Origin: Tubulanus polymorphus
Lineage: Eukaryota; Nemertea; Palaeonemertea; Tubulaniformes; Tubulanidae
Length of the DNA: 64,000 nt
Assembly: GCF_964204645.1 (NCBI RefSeq)
Contig: NC_134036.1
Coordinates: forward strand, 8,048,704 to 8,112,703
Reading direction: 5' to 3'
The translations under genes and the position numbers were made by a program. The notes below the pieces were generated by a model that was not told where the DNA came from, searched no databases, and worked only from the letters and a program-made list of their open reading frames with translations. Below, one piece after another: positions 33,755-44,605 of this stretch. Each line of letters opens with the position of its first letter. The stretch's first letter is position 1.

Positions 33755-34770
33755 TAAAATTGACTAAAATTGAACTAAAATAGACAACTTCGTTAATCTA
33801 ATGAAATTTTAGTTATATTTTAGTTGAATTGTAATTAAAGTTAGTTGCAACTAACTTCAACTAGAATTTAACTAGAATTGACTAAAATTGAACTAAAATA
33901 GACAACTTTGTTAATCTAATGAAATTTTAGTTATATTTTAGTTGAATTGTAATTAAAGTTAGTTGCAACTAACTTCAACTAGAATTTAACTAGAATTGAC
34001 TAAAAATTTAAAAAGATTAACAAGACAGTTGATTTAGTGTATTTTTAGTCAATTCTAGTTAAATTCTAGTTGAAGTTAGTTGCAACTAACTTTAATTACA
34101 ATTCAACTAAAATATAACTAAAATTTCATTAGATTAACAAAGTTGTCTATTTTAGTTCAATTTTAGTCAATTCTAGTTAAATTCTAGTTGAAGTTAGTTG
34201 CAACTAACTTTAATTACAATTCAACTAAAATATAACTAAAATTTCATTAGATTAACAAAGTTGTCTATTTTAGTTCAATTTTAGTCAATTCTAGTTAAAT
34301 TCTAGTTGAAGTTAGTTGCAACTAACTTTAATTACAATTCAACTAAAATATAACTAAAATTTCATTAGATTAACAAAGTTGTCTATTTTAGTTCAATTTT
34401 AGTCAATTCTAGTTAAATTCTAGTTGAAGTTAGTTGCAACTAACTTTAATTACAATTCAACTAAAATATAACTAAAATTTCATTAGATTAACAAAGTTGT
34501 CTATTTTAGTTCAATTTTAGTCAATTCTAGTTAAATTCTAGTTGAAGTTAGTTGCAACTAACTTTGATTACAATTCAACTAAAATATAACTAAAATTTCA
34601 TTAGATTAACAAAGTTGTCTATTTTAGTTCAATTTTAGTCAATTCTAGTTAAATTCTAGTTGAAGTTAGTTGCAACTAACTTTAATTACAATTCAACTAA
34701 AATATAACTAAAATTTCATTAGATTAACAAAGTTGTCTATTTTAGTTCAATTTTAGTCAATTTTACACAA
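33755..34770. repeat. 118-bp palindromic-unit array at the centre of copy D
   Basis: Each unit contains the perfect palindrome AAGTTAGTTGCAACTAACTT or its core and flanking CTAGTTAAATTCTAGTTGA. Cores start at 33840 and 33958 on the left, and at 34075, 34193, 34311, 34429, 34547 and 34665 on the right: two against six, all at a 118-bp period. The loop at 34008-34040 lies between TGACTAAAAAT and ATTTTTAGTCA. Confidence 0.9.
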
Positions 34771-34815
34771 TAAATGAGATTTTTTTAAAATTCTTTACTT
34801 TAATTTGTTATTTAA

Positions 34816-35097
34816 TCATTCCAATTTATGCCCAATTTTATGATTTCTAAATCCTTTTTCCGTCTTGTATTTTTTACTACAAATTTCGCATCTTTTAATA
34901 TTATTCATTCTATCTGAAATGTAATTGATATTATTTTTCAATTCAATATATTTTATTTTACAATCATCATAAAAATGAAACAATTGTTTCAAATTATAAA
35001 CTGAAAATGAAAGTAACCCTGAAATCATCATAATTAATTTCATTTTCTCTTGATTTCTGTAAATAAGATTTAACAAATTTAATATATTTTCACTCAT
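34816..35097 (-). CDS. 93-aa membrane plus C2H2 zinc-finger protein (copy D, right arm)
   Basis: Inverted copy of 33423-33704 with a single residue difference. Open frame and start context are retained. Confidence 0.72.
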   Translation of the reverse strand: MSENILNLLNLIYRNQEKMKLIMMISGLLSFSVYNLKQLFHFYDDCKIKYIELKNNINYISDRMNNIKRCEICSKKYKTEKGFRNHKIGHKLE

Positions 35098-35133
35098 TTA
35101 ATAAGAAAAGATTTTAATAGATTAATTCACTAT

Positions 35134-35352
35134 TTAATCTGATTCAACAACTTTCTTGTGATTATTACCGTTTTTATAATTATTTCCATTTTTAGTATTT
35201 AACTTCTTTAATTTCTTGCTTAATTTATTATTTTCATTTATTAAATCTTTTGAAATATTTTCATAATAAAAGTAAAGCGCAGCTAAAATTAAACCTCCAG
35301 CAACTAAATAATGTTTTAAATCACTTTTCCCAGTTGGAATGAAACCATCCAT
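35134..35352 (-). CDS. 72-aa single-pass membrane protein (copy D, right arm)
   Basis: Inverted copy of 33168-33386, identical protein. The start is TTTCTTTCTTAAATAAATGG on the minus strand. Confidence 0.7.
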   Translation of the reverse strand: MDGFIPTGKSDLKHYLVAGGLILAALYFYYENISKDLINENNKLSKKLKKLNTKNGNNYKNGNNHKKVVESD

Positions 35353-35451
35353 TTATTTAAGAAAGAAATTAGAAAATTAATAAACATTTGCTTGTTTTTA
35401 TTTAAATATTTTAAAATCATTTTTAAAATATTAAACTTTTAAATGATTAAA

Positions 35452-37012
35452 TCAAATAACAATTAAATTTACAGCTAAACAATTTATCATTTCAACTGTC
35501 GAACAATTTATCATTTCAACTGTCAAACAGTTTATCATTTCAACTGTCAAACAGTTTATCATTTCAACTGTCAAACAATTTATTATTTCAACAGTCGAAC
35601 AATTTATCATTTCAACTGTCAAACAGTTTATCATTTCAACTGTCAAACAATTTATCATTTCAACTGTCAAAGAATTTATCATTTCAACTGTCAAACAATT
35701 TATCATTTCAACTGTCTTATCATTTCAACAGTCGAACAATTTATCATTTCAACTGTCAAACAATTTATCATTTCAACTGTCAAACAATTTATCATTTCAA
35801 CTGTTAAACAATTTATTATTTCAACTGTCTTATCATTTCAACAGTCGAACAATTTATCATTACAACTGTCAAACATTTTATCATTTCAACTGTCAAACAA
35901 TTTATCATTTCAACTGTCAAAGAATTTATCATTTCAACTGTCAATTAATTTATCATTTCAACTGTCTTATCATTACAACTGTCAAACATTTTATCATTTC
36001 AACTGTCAAACAATTTATCATTTCAACTGTCAAAGAATTTATCATTTCAACTGTCAAACAATTTATCATTTCAACTGTCAAATCATTTCAACAGTCGAAC
36101 AATTTATCATTTCAACTGTCAAACAATTTATCATTTCAACTGTCAAAGAATTTATCATTTCAACTGTCAAACAATTTATCATTTCAACTGTCTTATCATT
36201 TCAACAGTCGAACAATTTATCATTTCAACTGTCAAACAATTTATCATTTCAACTGTCAAACAATTTATCATTTCAACTGTCAAACAATTTATCATTTCAA
36301 CTGTCAAATCATTTCAACAGTCGAACAATTTATCATTTCAACTGTCAAACAATTTATCATTTCAACAGTCGAACAATTTATCATTTCAACTGTCAAACAA
36401 TTTATCATTTCAACTGTCAAACAATTTATCATTTCAACAGTCAAACAATTTATTATTTCAACTGTCGAACAATTTATCATTTCAACAGTCGAACAATTTA
36501 TCATTTCAACTGTCAAAGAATTTATCATTTCAATTGTTAAACAATTTATTATTTCAACAGTCGAACAATTTATCATTTCAACTGTCAAACAATTTATCAT
36601 TTCAACTGTCAAACAATTTATCATTTCAACTGTCAAACAATTTATTATTTCAACTGTCTTATCATTTCAACAGTCGAACAATTTATCATTACAACTGTCA
36701 AACATTTTATCATTTCAACTGTCAAACAATTTATCATTTCAACTGTCAAAGAATTTATCATTTCAACTGTCAAACAATTTATCATTTCAACTGTCTTATC
36801 ATTACAACTGTCAAACATTTTATCATTTCAACTGTCAAACAATTTATCATTTCAACTGTCAAAGAATTTATCATTTCAACTGTCAAAGAATTTATCATTT
36901 CAACTGTCAAATCATTTCAACAGTCGAACAATTTATCATTTCAACTGTCAAACAATTTATCATTTCAACTGTCAAAGAATTTATCATTTCAACTGTCAAA
37001 CAATTTATCATT
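35452..37012 (-). repeat. 24-bp minisatellite, expanded right arm (copy D)
   Basis: The same unit as in the left arm, but about 1.56 kb against about 0.43 kb. It contains higher-order blocks with GTCTTATCATTTCAACAGTCGAAC boundaries. It occupies the place where the left arm has the 218-aa gene. Long open frames on both strands are products of the 24-bp period. Confidence 0.9.
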
Positions 37013-37215
37013 TTACTCACACTTTACTCACACTTTTAATATTGAAAATCTCAATTATTTTACTCACACTTTACTCACACTTTTAATATTAAACAATTTT
37101 ATCATTTTACTCACACTTTACTCACACTTTTAATATTGAAAATCTAAATTATTTTACTCACACTTTACTCACACTTTTAATATTGAACAATTTTATCATT
37201 TTATTAGCGCTTTTA
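37013..37215 (-). repeat. GTGTGAGTAAA tandem repeats, right arm (copy D)
   Basis: Inverted partner of 31590-31895, with fewer units (about four pairs). Confidence 0.85.
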
Positions 37216-37301
37216 TATTAAAAAGTGTGTTTATTTTTGGAAAAAAGCAACAAAAAAAAATTTAATTTGTATCTTTTATTTCTAGTGAATCAATATAATT
37301 T

Positions 37302-37418
37302 CTAACATTTTTCATGTCGTGTTTTATTAGATGTATCGATGTATTTTTTACAATATTGACAATAATATTGATTTTTATTGACATTATTGTTTTCTAGTTG
37401 GTGTTCATTCTCCCCCAT
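37302..37418 (-). pseudogene. POLB: Polymerase N-terminal remnant, right arm (copy D)
   Basis: Inverted counterpart of 31397-31513 with the same internal deletion, showing that the deletion happened before the arm was duplicated. Confidence 0.85.
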
Positions 37419-37534
37419 TTATTAGGAAAAAAAATTACTTGTGGTGATGAGTGTTAGGAAAAAAATTACTTGTGGTGATGAGTGGTGTCTCGTCCTCTCG
37501 TCCTCTGGCCTGAAAGCCTACTTTTCTAATTACT
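37419..37534. repeat. Right TIR of copy D
   Basis: Inverted copy of 31281-31396, including the same internal duplication, ending CTTTTCTAATTACT at 37534. Confidence 0.9.
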
Positions 37535-37540
37535 TGCGGC
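37535..37540. repeat. Right target-site duplication of copy D (TGCGGC)
   Basis: Perfect partner of 31275-31280; see copy D. Confidence 0.9.
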
Positions 37541-38690
37541 AACACTTCAAAGGCCGTTCCGTCGTGAGGTTAAATGAACAATCCAATGGGAATAGTCTTG
37601 GGAATCCATGATCCAAACGACGTACGTAAAGCCAAACAAACAAAAAGACAAGCAAACAATCATCAGCCGGCCTCAGTGACACCAACGCCGGCATCGCTCT
37701 CTGCGACGTTTTGCATGCGTACATGCATCAGAGCTTGGAGCTCTACGATCAGAGAGTCTTGCAATTGCATTCTTAAAAATCGTTCTGTTTTTGTTTTCAT
37801 TATTCAGTGGAGCCTAACAGTTCATGCGTAAAAATGGGTTTCTGTATCCAAATCTTGATTGATATAAATATCTTGGCTGGGACATGATGGAAAAGATCAG
37901 AATAAACTAGTTTCGTCTTTTTAACAGAATCGCATTAATGAGGTTTAACAGTACAAAGAGCCTAGGCTAAATCGTTCGGCAGAAAATAAATTCATTTTCA
38001 GGAATAGAATCGTACTAGACAAATAGACCTTTTAGTCTGTGGTCCTCCCAATCAACATCGTCATAGAAGATTTGCCGGCATATATAAAACATTATAACCA
38101 CTCAACTCTTTCAATGCGACTTCCCTAAAAACCAGATCCTGAGATTTTTTCAAAAAATATTGGGTTCTCAAACTTCTAGACGGTCTAATACGCTTCCCTA
38201 CACTAAAATATGATGATTCAGCTTGTTTCTGATGATGTAGCTATTCTGGGGTCGTTAGGGGCCCCCAAAATGTCCAAAAAGAATTTGACCTACTTTCGGG
38301 TCATTCGGGTACCCCTACCCCTAACTGCAGCTTCATATTCTCTCTATATATCTTCATTATATCCACTGCGTCATGTATAGACACCGTATACCAGCCGCTG
38401 TGTCTATGTATAAAGCTTTCAATTTTGCCCTACTTTGTTTACACAACTTGACCTCAATTCACCGATAATGACTTTCGTGACCTACATAGATTTTATTCAT
38501 ACACCCGCCAGCGAACTCGAACAAAAACAAGTCCCTGGGGTTGCCAGGACTACCAGGCATACATACAAGCCGTATAAGCTTTATACATTGCCATTTAGAC
38601 AGTAAGGGGATAAGTAGGTCAAACACCTGTGACGTGGCGCCACACCGCGCAAAAACAAAGCGTTCTGGAGACTGTGTCGTCCGGTCACAG
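37541..38690. other. Host intergenic DNA
   Basis: Higher GC than the Polinton copies. Short open frames around 37530-37830 lack start context or family match. GGGTCGTTAGGGGCCCCC and GGTCATTCGGGTACCCC near 38250-38320 resemble pieces of an interspersed repeat. No gene is supported. Confidence 0.5.
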
Positions 38691-38699
38691 TAAGCGTGG

Positions 38700-39400
38700 A
38701 AAGAGTTTTAACTTTATCTTGTATAGAATTATTATTATTTGGAGGTTTATCTGGTTCATAAGGATTTGGTGTAGATTCCAATGAATTTGATATTGCTAAA
38801 CCAATTGTTGTAAAAAACATAGTTACAGCTGTTAGAATTGAAAGAATTGTTATACCTTCTAACTTAAATAATAATCTTATTCTATCTTTCAATGATATTT
38901 TAGAATCTGGTTTTATTATTAAATCTTTAAAAATAACTTTTAATTTTTTAATATGATTAAGATCATATGATTTCAATAATATATCTCTTTCTTTTTCCTG
39001 CAATTCTTTGGTATATTTTAAATCATCAATTTCTTTTTCTAAAGATGACTTTCTGCTTTAATGTTCAGCTTCATCAATTACTTGAAGATCTCTATTTAAT
39101 TCTAATTGTTTTAATTCTTCGTTAGCATCAGTTAATTCTTTTTCTAACATGGTATTTAAGAAAATCTCATCTTAATATTAGCAATTTCACCAGCTGATTC
39201 TTGCATACCTTTAATTTCTCTACGTGCTTGTTGAGGAAATACTTTTAATTGTTCTTCATTTAAATCAAGTAATCTTTTTTTAATGAAGATTGCATTCGAT
39301 TTGTTCCAGTTTCAGTACCAGGTGTATCTAAAATACTAATCATATCTTCTTCAAATGAATTCATTGTATCCAGTAAGTTATCTGTAACCGGCTGGTTGTT
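38700..39400 (-). pseudogene. C-terminal part of a 484-aa-type gene (older Polinton, possibly copy F)
   Basis: Reading leftward from 39400, it encodes a charged coiled-coil region and then LFKLEGITILSILTAVTMFF and DKPPNNNNSIQDKV, which match the C-terminal half of the protein at 49603-51057. Stops and frameshifts occur before 39003. The copy F gene at 58136-58990 stops before this part, so the two may be halves of one gene separated by copy E and 1.9 kb of other DNA. Confidence 0.75.
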
Positions 39401-39448
39401 GTATCGGCAGGCTGGCTGGGGAACTAGCATTTACAGCAGCGGTACAGG

Positions 39449-39538
39449 AGTAATTAGAAAAGTGGGGTTTCATACCAGAGGGCGAGAGGGCGAGACACCA
39501 CTCATCACCACAAGTAATTTTTTTTCCTAATAAATGGG
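39449..39538. repeat. Left TIR of copy E
   Basis: AGTAATTAGAAAAGTGGGGTT, tandem GAGGGCGAGAGGGCGAG, then CACTCATCACCACAAGTAATTTTTTTTCC and TAATAAATGGG. The polymerase promoter motif and start codon lie at its inner edge. It matches the right end from 39457 inward. Confidence 0.92.
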
Positions 39539-42500
39539 GGAGAATGAACACCAACTAGAAAACAATAATGTCAATAAAAATCAATATTATTGTCAATATT
39601 GTAAAAAATACATCGATACATCTCATAAAACACGACATGAAAAAACTGCAAATCATATAAAAAATGTAATAGATTTTGAAACTCCAGAAAATTCCATTGA
39701 AAGAAAAGAACGATTAGAAAATATGAATGTGGATGAAATAAAATGTGAAGTTTGTAATGAATTTATAGTAAAAAGGAATTATAATAGACATCTCGAATCA
39801 CAAAAACACCGCCAAAATTTGAGTAATAATGTTTTAGGAAAAGATTATTTTGATAATAAACCTCAACAAGTAAAAGAATCAACTTCAAAAACAAAATCCA
39901 TTTCAAATAAACCTTACATGGAAAATGTTAGAAATTATATTGATTCACTAGAAATAAAAGATACAATTGAAATTTTAGAAACATTACATAGTAAAATTGG
40001 TCCTGCAGCTATTATATTTAGATTTTTTAAAGGTACAACAATAGAAGATTATAGTACATTTAATGAAATAATAGAAAAAATACTAGATTTGATAACAGAT
40101 GTTGAATATCCAAAAATTAGTATCTCTGGGAAAGTAAGTTTTATAAAGTCAGAAGAAAAAATGAATTATAATATTCAAACACACTCTGAAGAAATAATTT
40201 CAAAAACACAAATAAAAGAGAAGTTAGAAAAAATATTTAATGAATTTAAACGTCATATTGAAGAAAGATATTTTGAGGGTTCTGGCTTAACATTGAATGA
40301 AATTATATATTTAGATTTAAATGTTTATAATACAAAAAGGAATAAAACATCAAAAAGTAATAAAATGTTTAAAAATGATTCAAACTTTACAACAGAAAAG
40401 GATATTAAAGCATCATCTTATATTAAATTACCATTTACAACAAAAGCAGTAATAAATGTTCAAAATGAAGATAATAAATGTTTTCTATGGTCAATTATTA
40501 GTTGTTTACACCAAACAGAAGATATGACGCATAGTTTTAGAATAACAAATTACCGGAAATATGAAACATTATATAAAATTGATCAATATCCAGTAACTAT
40601 AAAAATGATTCCTAAAATAGAAAAAATTAATAATTTAAAAATAAATGTATTTGAATTAATGCAATTACCAAAGACAAAAGGTGAAAATATTAAAGATTAT
40701 ACATTGGAAGCTTTATATTTAACAGAATATTATGATGATGAAAATGCTATAGATTTGTTATAATACAAAAAAGATGAAAATGAACATTATATGTGATTAA
40801 AACAAATTGATTTATTCTTTAGAACAACAGAAAGTGATCATCATCGTAAAATTTATCTATGTAGAAAATGTTTATCTAAATTTATGACTGAGAATACATT
40901 ATTAAAACATAAAGAATTATGTGATAATAAAGATTTTTGTAAATTAATAATGCCAACAGAAAAAGATTATAAATTGAAATTTACTAATCATAAATTTAAA
41001 AATATTGTTCCATTTGTAATTTATGGGGATTTTGAATCGTTGAATAAAGAATTAACTGATCAAGATAGAAAAGAAATATATAACAAAAAGCAATTATTAA
41101 AATCAATGGATAAAGGAAATGAATTAAATGAAGACACAATACAAGACCCACCAATTATAAACACAATTAAAAAAGTTCATCAAAGAGCTGCTGCTTATGG
41201 AATTTATATAAAATCAAATTATCCCGAATTATATGAAAGTCAATATATTTCTTTTAGAGGTGAAAATGTAGTTAATGATTTTTTTGATAAAATTATTGAA
41301 TTAGAAAGTGATTTTGCAAAATTATTAAACAAAAATAAAAGAATAGTTATGACAAAGGAAGATGAAATTGATTTTAATTATGCAACTCATTGTTGTTATT
41401 GTGAAAAACGTTTTTATTCATTTGATAAAAAAGTTAGAGATCATAATCATTTAAATTCAAAATATCGTGGAGCTGCTCATGAAGATTGCAATTTACAAGC
41501 TAAAAAAGTAAATTTTGTACCAATATTATTTCATAATTTATCTGGATATGATACTCATCTATTTATAAAACAATTATCGGGAAAATTGGGTGCAATTAAT
41601 CAAGAAATAGAAGAATATAATACTATGAATGGTGTAAATGTAAGAAAATATGATTTTAAACTATTAGCTAAAACATCTGAAAATTATATTTCATTTCAAT
41701 TTGGTTGCATTAGATTTTTAGATTCTTATAGATTTCTAGCAAGTTCATTAGATAATTTATCAAAAAGTTTAGTTGATAATGATTTTGTTATAACTCGATA
41801 TTATTATCCAAATGAACAAGATTTTAAATTATTGAGATATAAAGGCGCAATTCCTTATTCATTTTATAAAACACATGATGATTTTAATGTAACAGAATTA
41901 TTAAAAGATCAATTTTATGATAAATTAAAAGAGGAGTATGTGAAAGACGAAGTTTTTAATAGAACATTAAATATTTGGAACCATTTTAAGATGAAAAATC
42001 ATGGCGAATTAGTTGATTTATATTTAAAATCAGATGTTATGATATTGGCTGACATATTTGAAAAATTTAGAGAAGTTAATTTGAATCATTTTAATGTTGA
42101 TCCTTGTTATTGCTACTCTAGTCCTGGTTTAACCTGGCAATGTGGTTTAAAATATACAAATGTAGAATTAGATTTATTAAAAGAACCAGATATGGTTTTA
42201 TTATTTGAAAAATCAATTAGAGGTGGAATTAGTGGTGTTATGGGAGATAGGTATTTTAAAGCAAATGATGAATATAAATTATTATATATTGACGCCAATA
42301 ATTTATATGGTTGGGCAATGATGCAACCTCAACCATATAAAAATTTTATATTAACAGAAGTTGAAAATGGTGATAAAACTGATTGGGAAAGCGCAATTAT
42401 TAGTTTAAAAGATGAAGCACCAATTGGTTATTTCTTTGTAGTTGATTTAGAATATCCTGAAAATATAAAGTTTAAAACAAGAAACTTACCTTATTGCCCA

Positions 42501-44605
42501 GAACATTTAACTGTAGATGATAGTTATTTAAGTGAATACCAGAAGAAAATAAAACCGAAAGATCATGTTTTTACAGAAAAATTAATACTTACTCAAAATA
42601 ATAAATACAATTATATTGTTCATTATAGAATGTTAAAATTTTATCTAAAACAAGGAATGAAATTAAAGAAAGTACATAGATATATTGAATTTAATCAATC
42701 GAAGTGGTTAGAAAAATATATAGATTTCAATACTCAACAGAGAACCATATCAAAAACAGATTTTGAAAAAGATTTCTTCAAATTAATGAATAATAGTTTT
42801 TATGGTAAAACATGTGAAAATATTCGTAATAGAAACGACATTGAATTAGTGAATAATTCTGAAAGATTAAGACATTTACAATCAAGTCCTAGACATTTAG
42901 GAAATAAGAGGTTTGAGGATTATTTAACCGCGGTAAAATTAAAAAGAACGTCCATGAAATTTAATAAACCAATATTTATAGGTTCGACTGTTTTGGAAAT
43001 TTCAAAATTATTGATGTATAATTTTTATTATAATGTTTTGCAACCACTTTTTGGGGAAAAACATATAGAAATCTTATATTTTGATTCTGTTACAGCAGAC
43101 ACCCCAATATTATTAAAATGTAATGATAAAATATTGGTAAGAAGAATTTCAGAAATAATTCCAAAACAAAATGAATGTTATATTTCATGTGGTGAAAAAG
43201 AACTAATACAAATAAATGGTTTAATGGATGTTTCGACGAGAAATGGATGGAAAAAATTAAAGAATATTATTAGGCATAAAACAAATAAGAAAATCTATAG
43301 AGTTAGAACTAAATTAGGATTTGTTGATATTACTGAAGACCATAGTTTAATTAAACAAAATGGTGATGAAATAAAACCAACTGATATAACAATTGGAGAT
43401 GAATTATTACATAAAAGATTTTTCCCAAGAATGAATCATATGTCATTTGATGAAATAATTGATAATATTTATAATATAGAACCTGAAACATTAGAAGAAA
43501 AAGAATATTTTATCAAAGGATTTTTCATGGGTGATGGTTCAGCAGGTGTGTATAATTATGTTAATCGCACTCAATATCGTTGGTATTTATGCAATCAAGA
43601 TTTGAAATTATTAGAAAGAATAAAGAAATTTTGCGAAGAAGTTTATTCACATAAAACATTTAGAATCATGGACCATATGAAATCATCCGCGGTTTATAGA
43701 ATATTTGTAAATAATCCTAAAGATTTTGCTACAAAATATAATGATGAATTCTATATTCATGCAATAGTGAAAAGTAATACTTCAACAAAAGAAAAGATAG
43801 TTCCAGATTATGTATTGAATGCAAAAAATAATTTAAGAAAGTGGTTCTTCATTGGATTCTATGCCGCAGATGGTTCAAAAAGGTTCCAAACCGCAAAACA
43901 ATATCCTTTGCTCAAAAAGGAAAATTTGCTATATCAGGATTGAATATATTATGCAGTTCATTAGGATTTAATATGAATATAGAATTAATTAAATCTAAAC
44001 CAAATTGTTTTAATTTAAGGCATGTAGAAAAAGAATTAACAGAAGAAGTTAAAGATTTATTTGAAATATATAACCCAACTGACTATGTTTATGATTTATC
44101 AACAGATGATGGAACATTCAATTCTGGGTTCCCATTAATCCAAACAAATACTGACAGTTACATACTAAAAATCAAGACAAATGATATAACAAAAGTCTTA
44201 AAAACATTAAAACATTATTTTGATTTTAGCAATTACCCCAAAGATCATGAATTGTTTAGCAATGATAATAAAAAGATTCCTGGTAAATTTAAAGATGAAT
44301 TAGGAGGTGATGAAATGATTGAATTTGTTGGGATAAGAAGTAAAATGTATAGTTACAGAACAAAAGATCATGAAGCTAAAAAGTTAAAAGGAATAACAAA
44401 ACATGTGGTTGATAAACATATAGAATTTCAAGATTATATAAAGTGTTTATATAACTCAATTGTAATGAAACACAAGATGAATTGTTTAAGATCAGAAGAT
44501 CATGAGATGTACATTAATGAAGTTGAAAAAACTAGTTTAAATCCATTTGATGATAAAAGGCATATTTCAGATGATGGTATAAAAACATTACCTTATGGCC
44601 ATTAA
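39534..44605 (+). pseudogene. POLB: Protein-primed DNA polymerase with intein (copy E; two stops, one frameshift)
   Basis: Replicates the linear element by protein priming. Two C2H2 fingers (YYCQYCKKYIDTSHKTRHEK; IKCEVCNEFIVKRNYNRH) open a long N-terminal domain. The exonuclease region includes YGDFESLN, HNLSGYDTHLF and YLKSDVMILADIF, with a CCYCEKRF...DHNHL insert. Motif A is DANNLYGWAM (about 42290), motif B NNSFYGKTC (about 42787), and motif C YFD...TDS, split by the intein at 43086-44149. In-frame stops lie at 40761-40763 (TAA) and 40794-40796 (TGA where copy C has Trp). A one-base deletion in an A-run at 43877-43881 shifts the intein frame. It ends TAA at 44603-44605, overlapping the opposing gene by four bases, and is shorter than copy C at the C-terminus. 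Confidence 0.92.
43086..44149 (+). other. LAGLIDADG intein in polymerase motif C
   Basis: A self-splicing protein insert of about 355 residues placed exactly between D and T of YFD/TDS. It starts with Ser in SVTADTPILL (splicing block A). Block B is VDITEDHSLI. The two homing-endonuclease dodecapeptides are FIKGFFMGDGS (about 43520) and WFFIGFYAADGS (about 43845). VYDLSTDDGTF is block F, and GFPLIQTN is the C-terminal block before extein Thr. The residue before the final Asn is Thr instead of the usual His. The segment length (1,064) is one short of a codon multiple, because of the A-run deletion at 43877-43881. Copy C lacks the insert. Confidence 0.93.

Larger units (their letters stand above)
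31281..37534. mobile_element. Copy D: palindromic (fold-back) Polinton derivative with cargo genes
   Basis: Both ends are the Polinton TIR starting AGTAATTAGAAAAG, and both are followed inward by the same left-end remnant of the polymerase gene. The two arms (31281-34007 and 34041-37534) are inverted copies around a 33-nt loop at 34008-34040. Perfect 6-bp duplications TGCGGC flank it (31275-31280 and 37535-37540), so it was inserted as a unit by a Polinton integrase. It encodes no polymerase, integrase or capsid, but carries small genes not found in the other copies. Confidence 0.9.

Noticed and set aside
36304-36636. 110-codon MINCLTVE-type repeat protein
   Set aside because: Same minisatellite; the period of eight codons keeps any frame open and lengths differ between arms.
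36534-37133. 199-codon open frame on the plus strand in the right arm of copy D
   Set aside because: It is a by-product of the 24-bp minisatellite read on the opposite strand; no start context, and the frame is not kept in the left arm.
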